Assembly (NCBI GenBank): GCA_945905745.1 | Contig: CAMDQF010000016.1 | Coordinates: forward strand, 1 to 40,132 | DNA: 40,132 bases | Origin: Litorilinea aerophila | GTDB lineage: Bacteria > Chloroflexota > Anaerolineae > Caldilineales > Caldilineaceae | Direction of reading: 5' to 3' | Shown: positions 8,631-15,397 of the stretch, one piece after another | Layout of the letters: every line of letters begins with the position of its first letter | Position numbering within the stretch: the first letter of the stretch is position 1 | The notes under the pieces: model-generated | Seen by the model: the letters and a program-made list of their open reading frames with translations, nothing else | Database searches by the model: none | Told to the model about the DNA's origin: nothing | Program-made: the position numbers and the translations under genes

Positions 8631-8718
8631 TAGCCTCTCCCCCTTCTACGAGCGCATAGGCTTTGTCTACACCAGCGAGGAAGACGACGGAGAGCTGGTC
8701 ATGCGGCTGGCTCTATAG
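8631..8718 (+). pseudogene. duplicated 3' fragment of the upstream GNAT gene
   Basis: Positions 8641-8718 align to 7817-7894, the last 26 codons of the GNAT gene, with 68 of 78 identical bases and no gap. The translation SPFYERIGFVYTSEE, then DDGELVMRLAL and stop, preserves frame and stop position. No start codon or acetyl-CoA motif accompanies it, so it is a remnant. Identity fades upstream of 8631. It sits 20 bp before the next gene, which probably marks the original junction downstream of the GNAT gene. Confidence 0.85.
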
Positions 8719-8737
8719 TCAGAGATAGAAAGTGCGA

Positions 8738-10222
8738 ATGACAACCGAAAAACCGAAACGACCTCTCATTCTCGTCACCGGAGCCACTGGCTATATCGGC
8801 GGACGGTTGATTCCGAACCTGCTGGAGATGGGTTATCGCGTGCGCTGTCTGGTGCGCGACCCCGTTCGTTTGCAGGGACGCCCCTGGCAGGGCGCGGTCG
8901 AAGTTGTCGCCGGCGATGTGCTGCAACCAGAGACACTCCTCCCGGCTTTGCAGGGAACAGAAGCCGCCTACTATCTGGTTCACAGTCTGGCCGGCGGCGC
9001 GGATTTCCACGAACGGGACATAACCGCAGCCACCAATTTTGCCGCAGCCGCCCGCGATGCGGGTGTTCAGAGAATCATCTATCTGGGCGGTCTGGCCGAA
9101 TCCACCCCCAACCTCTCCGAACATCTGCGCTCGCGCCAGCAGAGCGGCGACGCGTTGCGCACAGCCAGCGTGCCCGTCACCGAATTCCGCGCCGGTGTGA
9201 TTGTCGGTTCGGGCAGTCTCTCCTTCGAGATGATTCGCTATTTGACCGAGCGGGTGCCGGTGATGATCTGTCCCCGCTGGGTATTCACTCGCACCCAGCC
9301 CATCGGCATTCGGGAGGTGCTGGAATATCTGGCCGCGGCCCTGGAAGTGCCCGAAAGCACAGGCCAAATCATCGAAATCGGCGGCGCGGAAGTCGTCACC
9401 TACGGCGAAATGATGCTTCTCTACGCAGAAGTGCGCGGGCTGAAACGCTGGATGATTCAGGTTCCGGTACTCACCCCCCGGCTTTCGTCCTATTGGGTCA
9501 ATCTGGTCACGCCCATCCCGGCCGCGATTGCCCGCCCGCTCATCGAAGGGCTGCGCAACGAAAATGTCGTACACGACCCCAGCGCCCGCACACTCTTTCC
9601 CCACATCCAGCCTGTGGGCTATCGGGTGGCGGTGGAGCGCGCCCTGGCCCGGCTGACCGCGGGCAATCTGGAGAGTGTCTGGAGCGACGCCCTGAGTACC
9701 AGCCAGGGGGATGTGCCGCCGGTGACGCTGACCGTCCACGAGGGGATGGTGCTGGAACGGCGCCAGCGGGTGGTGGATGCTTCCACCGCCGCGCTCTACA
9801 AAGTCTTCACCGGCATCGGCGGCCAACGGGGCTGGTTCGCCTTCAACTGGGCCTGGGAGATTCGAGGGCTGGCGGACAAACTGATCGGCGGGGTGGGTCT
9901 GCGCCGGGGCCGCCGGGACCCGGACGAGCTGCGGGTGGGGGATGCCCTGGACTTCTGGCGGGTGGAAGAAGTACAACCGGATCACCTGCTGCGTCTGCGC
10001 GCCGAGATGAAAGTGCCGGGCAAAGCCTGGCTTCAGTTCCAGGCCACCCCGCGGGAGGACGGCCAGACACTGCTCTCCCAGACCGCCTTCTTTGCGCCCA
10101 AAGGTCTCTTTGGCTGGCTCTACTGGTACGCCCTCTATCCCTTCCACGGGTTGATCTTCAGTGGGCTGATCGACCAGATTGTGCAGCGGGCCGCGGCTCT
10201 TGAAGACAAATTGGGCCACTGA
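8738..10222 (+). CDS. NAD(P)-binding SDR-like protein with DUF2867 domain
   Basis: The N-terminal ~300 residues form an atypical/extended SDR (NmrA/YbjT-like) Rossmann fold with TGATGYIGG near residue 15-22 and a LVRDP segment typical of NAD(P) recognition. The C-terminal ~165 residues match DUF2867 (FNWAWEIRG, LRVGDALDFWRVEEV, PGKAWLQF), a SRPBCC-like module; this two-domain architecture is common and its substrate is not established. Total length is 494 residues from ATG 8738. GTG 8732 would add two residues; neither has a strong ribosome site. The gene follows the duplicated GNAT remnant by 20 bp and is probably expressed from upstream. Confidence 0.88.
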   Translation: MTTEKPKRPLILVTGATGYIGGRLIPNLLEMGYRVRCLVRDPVRLQGRPWQGAVEVVAGDVLQPETLLPALQGTEAAYYLVHSLAGGADFHERDITAATNFAAAARDAGVQRIIYLGGLAESTPNLSEHLRSRQQSGDALRTASVPVTEFRAGVIVGSGSLSFEMIRYLTERVPVMICPRWVFTRTQPIGIREVLEYLAAALEVPESTGQIIEIGGAEVVTYGEMMLLYAEVRGLKRWMIQVPVLTPRLSSYWVNLVTPIPAAIARPLIEGLRNENVVHDPSARTLFPHIQPVGYRVAVERALARLTAGNLESVWSDALSTSQGDVPPVTLTVHEGMVLERRQRVVDASTAALYKVFTGIGGQRGWFAFNWAWEIRGLADKLIGGVGLRRGRRDPDELRVGDALDFWRVEEVQPDHLLRLRAEMKVPGKAWLQFQATPREDGQTLLSQTAFFAPKGLFGWLYWYALYPFHGLIFSGLIDQIVQRAAALEDKLGH

Positions 10223-10290
10223 TAAACGCGGATAAACACTGATGCAGACGGATGTCGTTTCTGAATTCCTCTGTCTCCTTGCGTCACTAT
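10217..10290. repeat. 10-nt-periodic intergenic repeat
   Basis: The stretch reads as successive ten-base words: gataaacgcg, gataaacact, gatgcagacg, gatgtcgttt. The reverse complement uses the same words as 33044-33073 (tatccgcg, ttcatcagtg). It begins in the last codons of the preceding gene. Confidence 0.55.
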
Positions 10291-10314
10291 CTAAGTTCTT
10301 TGGTAAGGATATTT

Positions 10315-11043
10315 ATGACAGGCAAAATTCTGATCTACGGCGGTGCAGGCGGCATTGGCTCGGCCACGGCCCGACTGCTGGCCGAGCGGGGCTATGGGCT
10401 GCATCTGGTGGGACGCAACGAAGAGAGCCTGGCCGCGCTGGCCGGTGAATTGGACGCCGCCTTTACAGTCGGCGATGTGACCGACGACGCGCTCTTTGGC
10501 CGGGTGGCCCAGGCCATCGACGGACCACTGGACGGGCTGGTCTATGCAGTGGGGACAATCAACCTGCGCAGCCTGGCCCGCTTCACTACCGAAGATATGC
10601 TGGCCGATTTCCGGGTCAATGCCCTGGGTGCGGCCCTGGCGGTTCAGGCCGCGGCGCCCGCGCTCAAAAAGAGCGAAGCGGGCGCATCGGTCGTTCTCTT
10701 TTCCAGTGTAGCCACCCTTCAGGGCTTCACCTTTCACGCATCCCTGGGAATGGCGAAGGGCGCAGTCAATGGGCTGACCCTCTCTTTGGCTGCGGAACTC
10801 GCGCCCAAGATTCGGGTCAACGCCATCGCCCCCTCTCTCACCCGCACACCCCTGGCCGCGGGACTGCTCAGCAACGAACGCGTCGCCGCGTCCCTGGCCG
10901 AATTGCACCCCCTGCAACGCCTGGGCAACGCAGAGGATGTCGCCAAACTGGCCGCTTTCCTCCTCTCATCCGATGCTGACTGGATGACCGGTCAGATTAT
11001 CGGTGTGGATGGGGGACGCTCCACCCTGCGTACGAAGAATTGA
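10315..11043 (+). CDS. SDR family oxidoreductase lacking the usual Tyr
   Basis: This 242-residue protein has a classical short-chain dehydrogenase fold: GGAGGIG at residues 9-15 for NAD(P), a YAVGTINLRS segment in place of NNAG, the catalytic-Ser strand VVLFSSVATLQG, and the C-terminal RVNAIAPSLTRTPLA and GQIIGVDGG motifs. In the active-site helix (HASLGMAKGAVNG) the residue four before the Lys is Leu rather than the catalytic Tyr. A group of SDRs shares this feature, so it may not be a conventional dehydrogenase. Start ATG 10315 has AAGGA at 10305-10309; the longer frame from 10252 runs through repeat DNA and is rejected. Confidence 0.85.
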   Translation: MTGKILIYGGAGGIGSATARLLAERGYGLHLVGRNEESLAALAGELDAAFTVGDVTDDALFGRVAQAIDGPLDGLVYAVGTINLRSLARFTTEDMLADFRVNALGAALAVQAAAPALKKSEAGASVVLFSSVATLQGFTFHASLGMAKGAVNGLTLSLAAELAPKIRVNAIAPSLTRTPLAAGLLSNERVAASLAELHPLQRLGNAEDVAKLAAFLLSSDADWMTGQIIGVDGGRSTLRTKN

Positions 11044-11099
11044 CCACAAAAACCTTGTGACCAACTCCCCTTTTGAACATTCCCCCTCCTTTCGCTGTT

Positions 11100-11128
11100 T
11101 TGACAATCCACTTGCTTACGCCTAAAAT
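11100..11128 (+). promoter_or_regulatory. promoter of the small coiled-coil gene
   Basis: TTGACA (11100-11105) and TAAAAT (11123-11128) are 17 bp apart. The context closely resembles the promoter at 7951-7980. The leader to the ATG at 11207 is about 70 nt and includes a short CCTT/AAGG stem. Confidence 0.65.
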
Positions 11129-11206
11129 AGCCACTGTCCTTGTGTAAAGGATTTGCTCAGTTTCGCGAGATTGGCGACAAACCCACAAACTCAATGGAGG
11201 TGCGCA

Positions 11207-11515
11207 ATGGCAGCAGGTACGTTAGCTTCCCAAGTCAACAAAGCCCGGCTGATGGCCGAGGGGATGCGGGGCAATCTGACCCGACTGCAACGTCGGGGCG
11301 TGACCACAGAACAGATCGACGCCGGCGCAAGCCTGGCCGCGGACCTGGAACGGCTGGATCAGGAGCAGGAAGCCCTGAAGAGCCAGTTGCAGGCCAAAAC
11401 CGCCCAGGTCAAGGCCAGCCAGAAGGCGTTGCAGGATTGGTATTCCGAATCCCGCGCCCTGGCCCGCCTGGAATTCGGCAAGGAGAAGGCCGCGCTGACC
11501 CAGTTTGGGCTGTAG
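11207..11515 (+). CDS. small coiled-coil protein of unknown function
   Basis: I do not recognise a named family. The 102-residue protein is soluble, without signal peptide or membrane helix, and almost wholly helical. Residues ~45-85 are rich in L, E, Q, A and K with heptad-like spacing (DLERLDQEQEALKSQLQ), which predicts a coiled coil. The N-terminal half has TRLQRRGVTTEQIDAG. Start ATG 11207 has GGAGG at 11196-11200; the longer frame from 11153 lacks a ribosome site. It has its own good promoter and a perfect 30-bp palindrome begins 10 bp after its stop, so it is probably a monocistronic unit. Confidence 0.7.
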   Translation: MAAGTLASQVNKARLMAEGMRGNLTRLQRRGVTTEQIDAGASLAADLERLDQEQEALKSQLQAKTAQVKASQKALQDWYSESRALARLEFGKEKAALTQFGL

Positions 11516-11525
11516 ACGCGGCCAC

Positions 11526-11555
11526 GATTCCGGGAATCGGCCGATTCCCGGAATC
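11526..11555. repeat. perfect 30-bp palindrome of the GATTCCGGGAATC family
   Basis: The 30 bases are identical to their own reverse complement, built from GATTCCGGGAATCGG and its mirror. Related elements occur at 12131-12182 and 34239-34303. It lies 10 bp after a stop codon and 53 bp before the second brnT gene. It could act as a transcript-end hairpin, but no T-run follows. Confidence 0.9.
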
Positions 11556-11607
11556 CGAACCCACAGGCGGAAGAGTCCAACAAGATTCATCGATTCTATG
11601 GTATGCT

Positions 11608-11886
11608 ATGAGCGAGAAATTCGATTGGCACCCGAACAAAGCAAGGACCAACCTGTCAAGGCACAAAATTTCGTTCACCGAAGCCCAAACTGTCTTTGAA
11701 GATCCGTTCTATGTTGATTTTTATGATCCGGATCATTCCGATGACGAAGAACGATTTCTCATCGTCGGCCAATCACAACAGGGCCGCCTGCTGGTTGTCT
11801 CCTATACAGAGCGCCGGGGCAAAATCCGTTTGATCAGCGCAAGAGAAGCGACACCCAGGGAACAGAGTGACTATGAGGAAGGTTGA
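11608..11886 (+). CDS. brnT: BrnT family toxin, second copy
   Basis: This is a second BrnT-type ribonuclease toxin, 92 residues. Family features are the N-terminal FDWHPNKARTNLSRHKISF, the ERFLIVGQS strand, the VVSYTERRGKIRLISAR strand pair and the terminal REQSDYEEG. It differs widely from the first BrnT (8080-8358), so it is not a recent duplication. ATG 11608 (MSEKFDWHPNK) is the only start that fits; the frame extends upstream to 11140 but through palindromic repeat DNA and an overlapping gene. The antitoxin gene starts just after its stop. Confidence 0.88.
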   Translation: MSEKFDWHPNKARTNLSRHKISFTEAQTVFEDPFYVDFYDPDHSDDEERFLIVGQSQQGRLLVVSYTERRGKIRLISAREATPREQSDYEEG

Positions 11887-11887
11887 T

Positions 11888-12106
11888 ATGGACAACGAGA
11901 TGACCGACGAACTGCGATCAGAGTATGATCTCAAGAGCCTGCGCGTCAGAAAAATGGGCGCACAGCGGACAAGTTTCAGAGGGTTTGTCCAATTGGCCCC
12001 TGATGTAATCGAAGTCTTCCCCAATGCTGAAGCGGTGAATGAAGCGCTGCGCTTTCTGATCCGAATGGCCCGCGAGAACAAACCTGTCACTCAATTTGGG
12101 TCGTAA
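11888..12106 (+). CDS. putative antitoxin partner of BrnT
   Basis: This 72-residue protein follows the second BrnT gene by one base and is by position the antitoxin. It lacks the acidic SDIPPLD motif of BrnA. Its core FVQLAPDVIEVFPNAEAVNE, followed by ALRFLIRMA, resembles the small antitoxin-like proteins that sometimes replace BrnA next to BrnT toxins; the short strand plus two-helix arrangement suits a dimeric DNA-binding antitoxin, but that is inference. I chose ATG 11888 because AAGG at 11879-11882 is 5 nt upstream; GTG 11867 and ATG 11873 in the same frame lie inside brnT. Confidence 0.72.
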   Translation: MDNEMTDELRSEYDLKSLRVRKMGAQRTSFRGFVQLAPDVIEVFPNAEAVNEALRFLIRMARENKPVTQFGS

Positions 12107-12130
12107 TGAGCTTCAATTCTGGGGATCAGT

Positions 12131-12182
12131 CACGATTTCCCTCGACTTGCCCTTCATCGCCTGACCGATTTCCGGAATCGTG
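12131..12182. repeat. degenerate GATTCC palindrome element
   Basis: Left arm CACGATTTCC (12131-12140) pairs with GGAATCGTG (12174-12182) across a 33-nt loop, 24 bp after the antitoxin stop. The right arm context (gatttccggaatc, then gcacagg) resembles the right half of the palindrome at 11526-11555. The pair brackets the second toxin-antitoxin unit. Confidence 0.6.
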
Positions 12183-12370
12183 ACGCACAGGTTGGATGGG
12201 CAGCGCACAACGGTTGTACCCGGCCCACAGCCTCTGTGCGTCGGGTACAGGCCCCATACCCAGAACACAAAGCCGGTGTGTCGCGTACAGAGGCTGTGCG
12301 GGCAATACAGCATCTGTACGCTGCGTACAAGCCCGGTAGACAGTAGACTGCCTGAGTGCGTCGCGTACAC
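12171..12370. repeat. ten-unit degenerate 20-bp tandem array with alternating half-sites
   Basis: Cut into 20-base units from 12171, the sequence aligns without gaps. Bases 17-18 of each unit are AC in ten of ten, base 19 is A in nine, and base 7 is T in nine. The consensus is roughly NNNNNRTRCSYNGCGYACAR, so a TGTRC half-site and a GYACA half-site alternate every ten bases, forming dyads in register with the helix. No reading frame survives because 20 is not a multiple of three. There are no unique spacers, so it is not CRISPR. It occupies the 365-bp gap between the antitoxin and a PLP-enzyme gene. Function is unknown; a multi-site protein-binding region is the simplest idea. Confidence 0.8.
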
Positions 12371-12471
12371 AAAATCCGCCCAATTCTTATCGGGAACTGT
12401 CATGATCACAAATGACCACCGTGCCAACGCAAGCTGGCCGCCAGGGTGGCGAATATTTTAAAAATGATGCG

Positions 12472-13734
12472 ATGATGAGACCATCTGAAGCCAGCAGTTT
12501 CCCCCCACCAAAGGACAAATCTGTGCTCACACCCAACGCCCACAACCCCCTCCACGTCTCCACCGAGTTGGCCCATCTTTTCGACGATCCCCAGGCCCAT
12601 TATGGCACGGTGAACCCGCCGGTCTACCATGCCAGCACCTACGCTTTTCCTGACTACGCGACCTGGAAAGCCAACACCACCGGCGAACAGACACGCGAGT
12701 TTACCTACAACCGGGCACACAACCCGACGACGAAACTGCTGGAAGAGAAGATTGCCCATCTGGAAGGAGCAGCCGACTGCATCGCCTCCTCCTCTGGGAT
12801 GAGTGCGGTCTCCATGGCGCTCATCGGCCTGCTCAACGCCGGGGATCACGTTCTCTGCATCAACACTGTCTACGGGCCGGTGCGCTCGATGTTCACCTCT
12901 CTGCTTCCCCATTTCGGTGTGGAGACGACCTTCTTCCCCTGTACGGCTTGCCCCAGTCTGGCTGATTATCTGCGCCCCAACACCCGGATGATCTACGTGG
13001 AGTCGCCCTCCACCGGCCTTTTTGAGATTCAGGATTTGCGTGTGGTGGGCCGGCTGGGGCGAGAAAGGCATATCTGGACGGTCATCGACAACACCTGGGC
13101 CACCCCCCTTTTCCAGAAACCCATCCAACTGGGCATCGATGTGTCGGTTCACTCCGCCACCAAATACATCGGCGGCCACTCGGATTTGATGTTCGGTCTG
13201 ACCGCGGGCACAGCCGAGGCAATGGCGAAGATTCGCAAAGTCTACACACTGCTGGGTGCCTGTCCCGGCCCGGACGATTCCTTCCTGGCCCTGCGCGGGC
13301 TGCGCACGTTACACGTGCGTATGAAGCAGCACGAAGCCGGCGGTCTGGCGGTGGCTCGTTGGCTGGAAACACAGCCCGATGTCATCCGGGTCAACCATCC
13401 AGGGCTGGAGAGCTTCCCCGGCCACGCCCTGCATCGCAGCCAGACCAGCGGCGACAGCGGTCTTTTTAGTTTTGAACTGCAACCGCGCGGGGAAGCGGCC
13501 CGGGCCGCCTTTGTGGACAGCCTGCGCTTCTTTGGCCTGGGCTATAGCTGGGGCGGTTACGAGAGTCTGCTCTCCCCTCTGGCCTTCCAATACTACGGCA
13601 ACGAGGCCCTGCGCCAGGAACTGGGGCTAAAAGAAGATCAATTCCGGGTCTCCATCGGCCTGGAAGGGGTGGACGACTTGATCGCCGATTTGTCCGGGGC
13701 GTTGGATGCCTATCGGCAGACAGTTATTGGGTAA
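12472..13734 (+). CDS. Cys/Met-metabolism PLP enzyme, cystathionine beta-lyase-like
   Basis: This 420-residue enzyme is of the trans-sulfuration family (cystathionine beta- or gamma-lyase, MetC/MetB type) that uses pyridoxal phosphate. It has TVNPPVYHASTYAF at the N-terminus, YNRAHNPTTKLLEEKIAHLE, the cofactor-binding SSGMSAVSMAL, the IDNTWATPLFQKP loop and the Schiff-base lysine in SVHSATKYIGGHSD (Lys231 from this start). The WGGYESLLSP motif near the C-terminus is typical of beta-lyases, which release homocysteine. ATG 12472 or 12475 is likely; the frame extends to 12412 without a ribosome site. With the MetE-core gene at 14222 it suggests local methionine synthesis. Confidence 0.88.
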   Translation: MMRPSEASSFPPPKDKSVLTPNAHNPLHVSTELAHLFDDPQAHYGTVNPPVYHASTYAFPDYATWKANTTGEQTREFTYNRAHNPTTKLLEEKIAHLEGAADCIASSSGMSAVSMALIGLLNAGDHVLCINTVYGPVRSMFTSLLPHFGVETTFFPCTACPSLADYLRPNTRMIYVESPSTGLFEIQDLRVVGRLGRERHIWTVIDNTWATPLFQKPIQLGIDVSVHSATKYIGGHSDLMFGLTAGTAEAMAKIRKVYTLLGACPGPDDSFLALRGLRTLHVRMKQHEAGGLAVARWLETQPDVIRVNHPGLESFPGHALHRSQTSGDSGLFSFELQPRGEAARAAFVDSLRFFGLGYSWGGYESLLSPLAFQYYGNEALRQELGLKEDQFRVSIGLEGVDDLIADLSGALDAYRQTVIG

Positions 13735-13752
13735 TGGATATTAGGTATTAGA
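13725..13752. repeat. four heptamers at a gene end
   Basis: tattggg, taatgga, tattagg and tattaga follow each other without gap. The first heptamer and the stop TAA (13732-13734) of the preceding gene are part of the array, so the last codons of the PLP enzyme are made by the repeat. The same words occur at 36928-36948. Confidence 0.6.
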
Positions 13753-13764
13753 TATATCGACGGG

Positions 13765-14187
13765 ATGCTAACTGTGACAAATTTGGTTTACACCGATTCA
13801 TTGCACGACGTTTCGCTTGACCACCTGACCGGCCTCTTTGCCCATTGGGGATCGCCCCCTGCACCGGAGGCGATTCTGCGCATTTTCCAGGGCAGCGGTC
13901 GGGTAATACTGGCACGGGATGGCCAAAAGGGGCCGGTCATCGGGTACATCACAGCCATCACCGACGGCGTGTCCACGGCCTATATTCCCCATCTGGAAGT
14001 GCGGGCCGAGTGGCAGGGCCAGGGCATCGGCTCCGAGTTGGTGCGCCAGATGGTGGAGCAACTCAACCACATCTACGCCATCGATCTAATGTGCGACCCG
14101 GAGTTACAACCTTTTTACGCCAAGCAGGGCTTCCGCGCCTGGACGGGAATGCTGATCCGCAACTACGACCGCCAGTCCTGTGCTTGA
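13765..14187 (+). CDS. GNAT family N-acetyltransferase
   Basis: A 140-residue acetyltransferase with a single GNAT domain. The acetyl-CoA loop is WQGQGIGSELVRQMVEQL (around residues 90-107), preceded by the beta-strand IPHLEVRAEW, and FYAKQGFRAWTGM closes the fold. The substrate is not predictable. ATG 13765 lies 30 bp after the PLP-enzyme stop and the next gene begins 34 bp downstream, so the three probably form one operon. Its coding sequence differs from the GNAT at 7439. Confidence 0.85.
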   Translation: MLTVTNLVYTDSLHDVSLDHLTGLFAHWGSPPAPEAILRIFQGSGRVILARDGQKGPVIGYITAITDGVSTAYIPHLEVRAEWQGQGIGSELVRQMVEQLNHIYAIDLMCDPELQPFYAKQGFRAWTGMLIRNYDRQSCA

Positions 14188-14221
14188 TTCCTCCACCCTT
14201 TGTCCGAAAGGACCCACGCCA

Positions 14222-15235
14222 ATGCCCCAGCCGTCCATCCGCACAACCGTCGTCGGCAGCTATCCCGTCCCGGTTTGGCTGGCCGCCTATCCCACCACCC
14301 CCAACCTACGCGACGCCATTCTGGCTGTGCTGAAAACCCAGGAATTGGCTGGACTGGACCTGATCGCAGACGGCGAACTCTCCCGCTTTGATGTCAATCA
14401 TCCCGAAACCAATGGAATGATTGAGTACTTTGTGCGCCCGTTGCGGGGTGTCAGCAGCAAATTGGGCCGGGCGGAGATCGAACGCTTTCGCAGCCAGCAG
14501 GAGATGGGCTTTCGCTCCCGGCCCGCGGGGCTGGTCCACGGGCCTGTCCACGCCGGGTCGCTGGATTTGCCATCGGCCTGGGAATCGGTCAAGTTTCTGA
14601 GCCAGACTCCCCAGAAGTTCACCCTCACCTCGCCCTATATGCTGGCCAAAACCCTGCTGGACGAACACTACGAAGACCTGCGGGTGTTGACAATGGAACT
14701 GGCCCGCATTCTGGCTGCGCAGGTAGAGAAGATCGACGCGCCAGTGATCCAGGTGGACGAGGCTAATCTGACCGGCCACCCGGAGGATGCGGACTGGGCA
14801 CACGAGCCGATCAATCACGTGCTGGACGGCATCCAGGGCGAGCGGGCACTCCATCTCTGCTTTGGCAACTACGGCGGACAAAGCATCCAGACGGGTTTCT
14901 GGAAGAAGTTGCTTCCCTTTCTCAACCATCTGCACGTAGACCATCTGGTGCTGGAGTTTGCCCGGCGGGGCTACGACGAACTCCCCCTCTTTCGGGAATT
15001 GCGCCCGGATATCGCCCTGGGCGTAGGCGTCATCGACATTAAAGACAACGAAGTCGAATCCGCCGAAACCGTCGCCCGGCGCATCGAGCACGCGGTCAGC
15101 GTCCTCGGCCCAGAGCGGGTGAAATGGGTTCACCCGGACTGCGGCTTCTGGATGCTGCCCCGCTCGGTGGCCGACCGCAAGATGGCCGCCCTGGTGCAGG
15201 GGCGGAATCTGGCCGAAGGAAGAAACGGAAAGTAA
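14222..15235 (+). CDS. MetE C-terminal-like methionine synthase, cobalamin-independent family
   Basis: This 337-residue protein corresponds to the catalytic C-terminal (UROD/MetE-like) barrel of cobalamin-independent methionine synthase, without the N-terminal half of full-length MetE (~750 residues). The zinc ligands are all present: His211 and Cys213 in LHLCFGNYGG, Glu245 in LVLEFARRG and Cys307 in WVHPDCGFW. The N-terminal TTVVGSYPVP motif, which binds homocysteine, and the IQVDEANL loop are also conserved. Such short forms are called core-MetE and may use a methyl donor other than polyglutamyl methyl-folate. Start ATG 14222 has GAAAGGA about 9 nt upstream; GTG 14180 overlaps the GNAT gene and is less likely. 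Confidence 0.88.
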   Translation: MPQPSIRTTVVGSYPVPVWLAAYPTTPNLRDAILAVLKTQELAGLDLIADGELSRFDVNHPETNGMIEYFVRPLRGVSSKLGRAEIERFRSQQEMGFRSRPAGLVHGPVHAGSLDLPSAWESVKFLSQTPQKFTLTSPYMLAKTLLDEHYEDLRVLTMELARILAAQVEKIDAPVIQVDEANLTGHPEDADWAHEPINHVLDGIQGERALHLCFGNYGGQSIQTGFWKKLLPFLNHLHVDHLVLEFARRGYDELPLFRELRPDIALGVGVIDIKDNEVESAETVARRIEHAVSVLGPERVKWVHPDCGFWMLPRSVADRKMAALVQGRNLAEGRNGK

Positions 15236-15236
15236 G

Positions 15237-15383
15237 CAGTGAACAGTTATCAGTAAACAGTAATCAGTCGTGTCGCGATCCCACTGGTCACTGGTCACTG
15301 ATAACTGTTCACTCCACCTGCCACCTGCTACTTTCCACCTTCCACCTGCTACCTTCAACCTTCCACCTGCAACCTCCCAACCC
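15237..15383. repeat. long 7-nt-periodic repeat with perfect inverted arms
   Basis: From 15237 the sequence reads cagtgaa, cagttat, cagtaaa, cagtaat, cagtcgt. After a short break come cactggt, cactggt, cactgat, and from 15314 ten pyrimidine-rich heptamers such as ccacctg, ccacctg, ctacttt, ccacctt. A 17-nt arm (15238-15254) is perfectly complementary to 15297-15313. The element ends 14 bp before the next start codon and shares words with 82-143. Confidence 0.85.
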
Positions 15384-15397
15384 ACAAGGAACTTCCT

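Noticed and set aside
8699-10219. 506-codon minus-strand ORF opposite the DUF2867 gene
   Set aside because: It is the antisense shadow of a gene with clear Rossmann and DUF2867 motifs; its composition is His/Gly/Gln-rich, as usual for such shadows.
12171-12370. CRISPR array
   Set aside because: The units are contiguous and degenerate, there are no unique spacers of constant length, and no cas gene is present.
12113-12427. Minus-strand ORFs of 72-104 codons with recurring YATHR-like words
   Set aside because: They are produced by the 20-bp repeat read in three frames; the period is not a multiple of three, so no frame keeps a constant peptide repeat, and no ribosome site is present.
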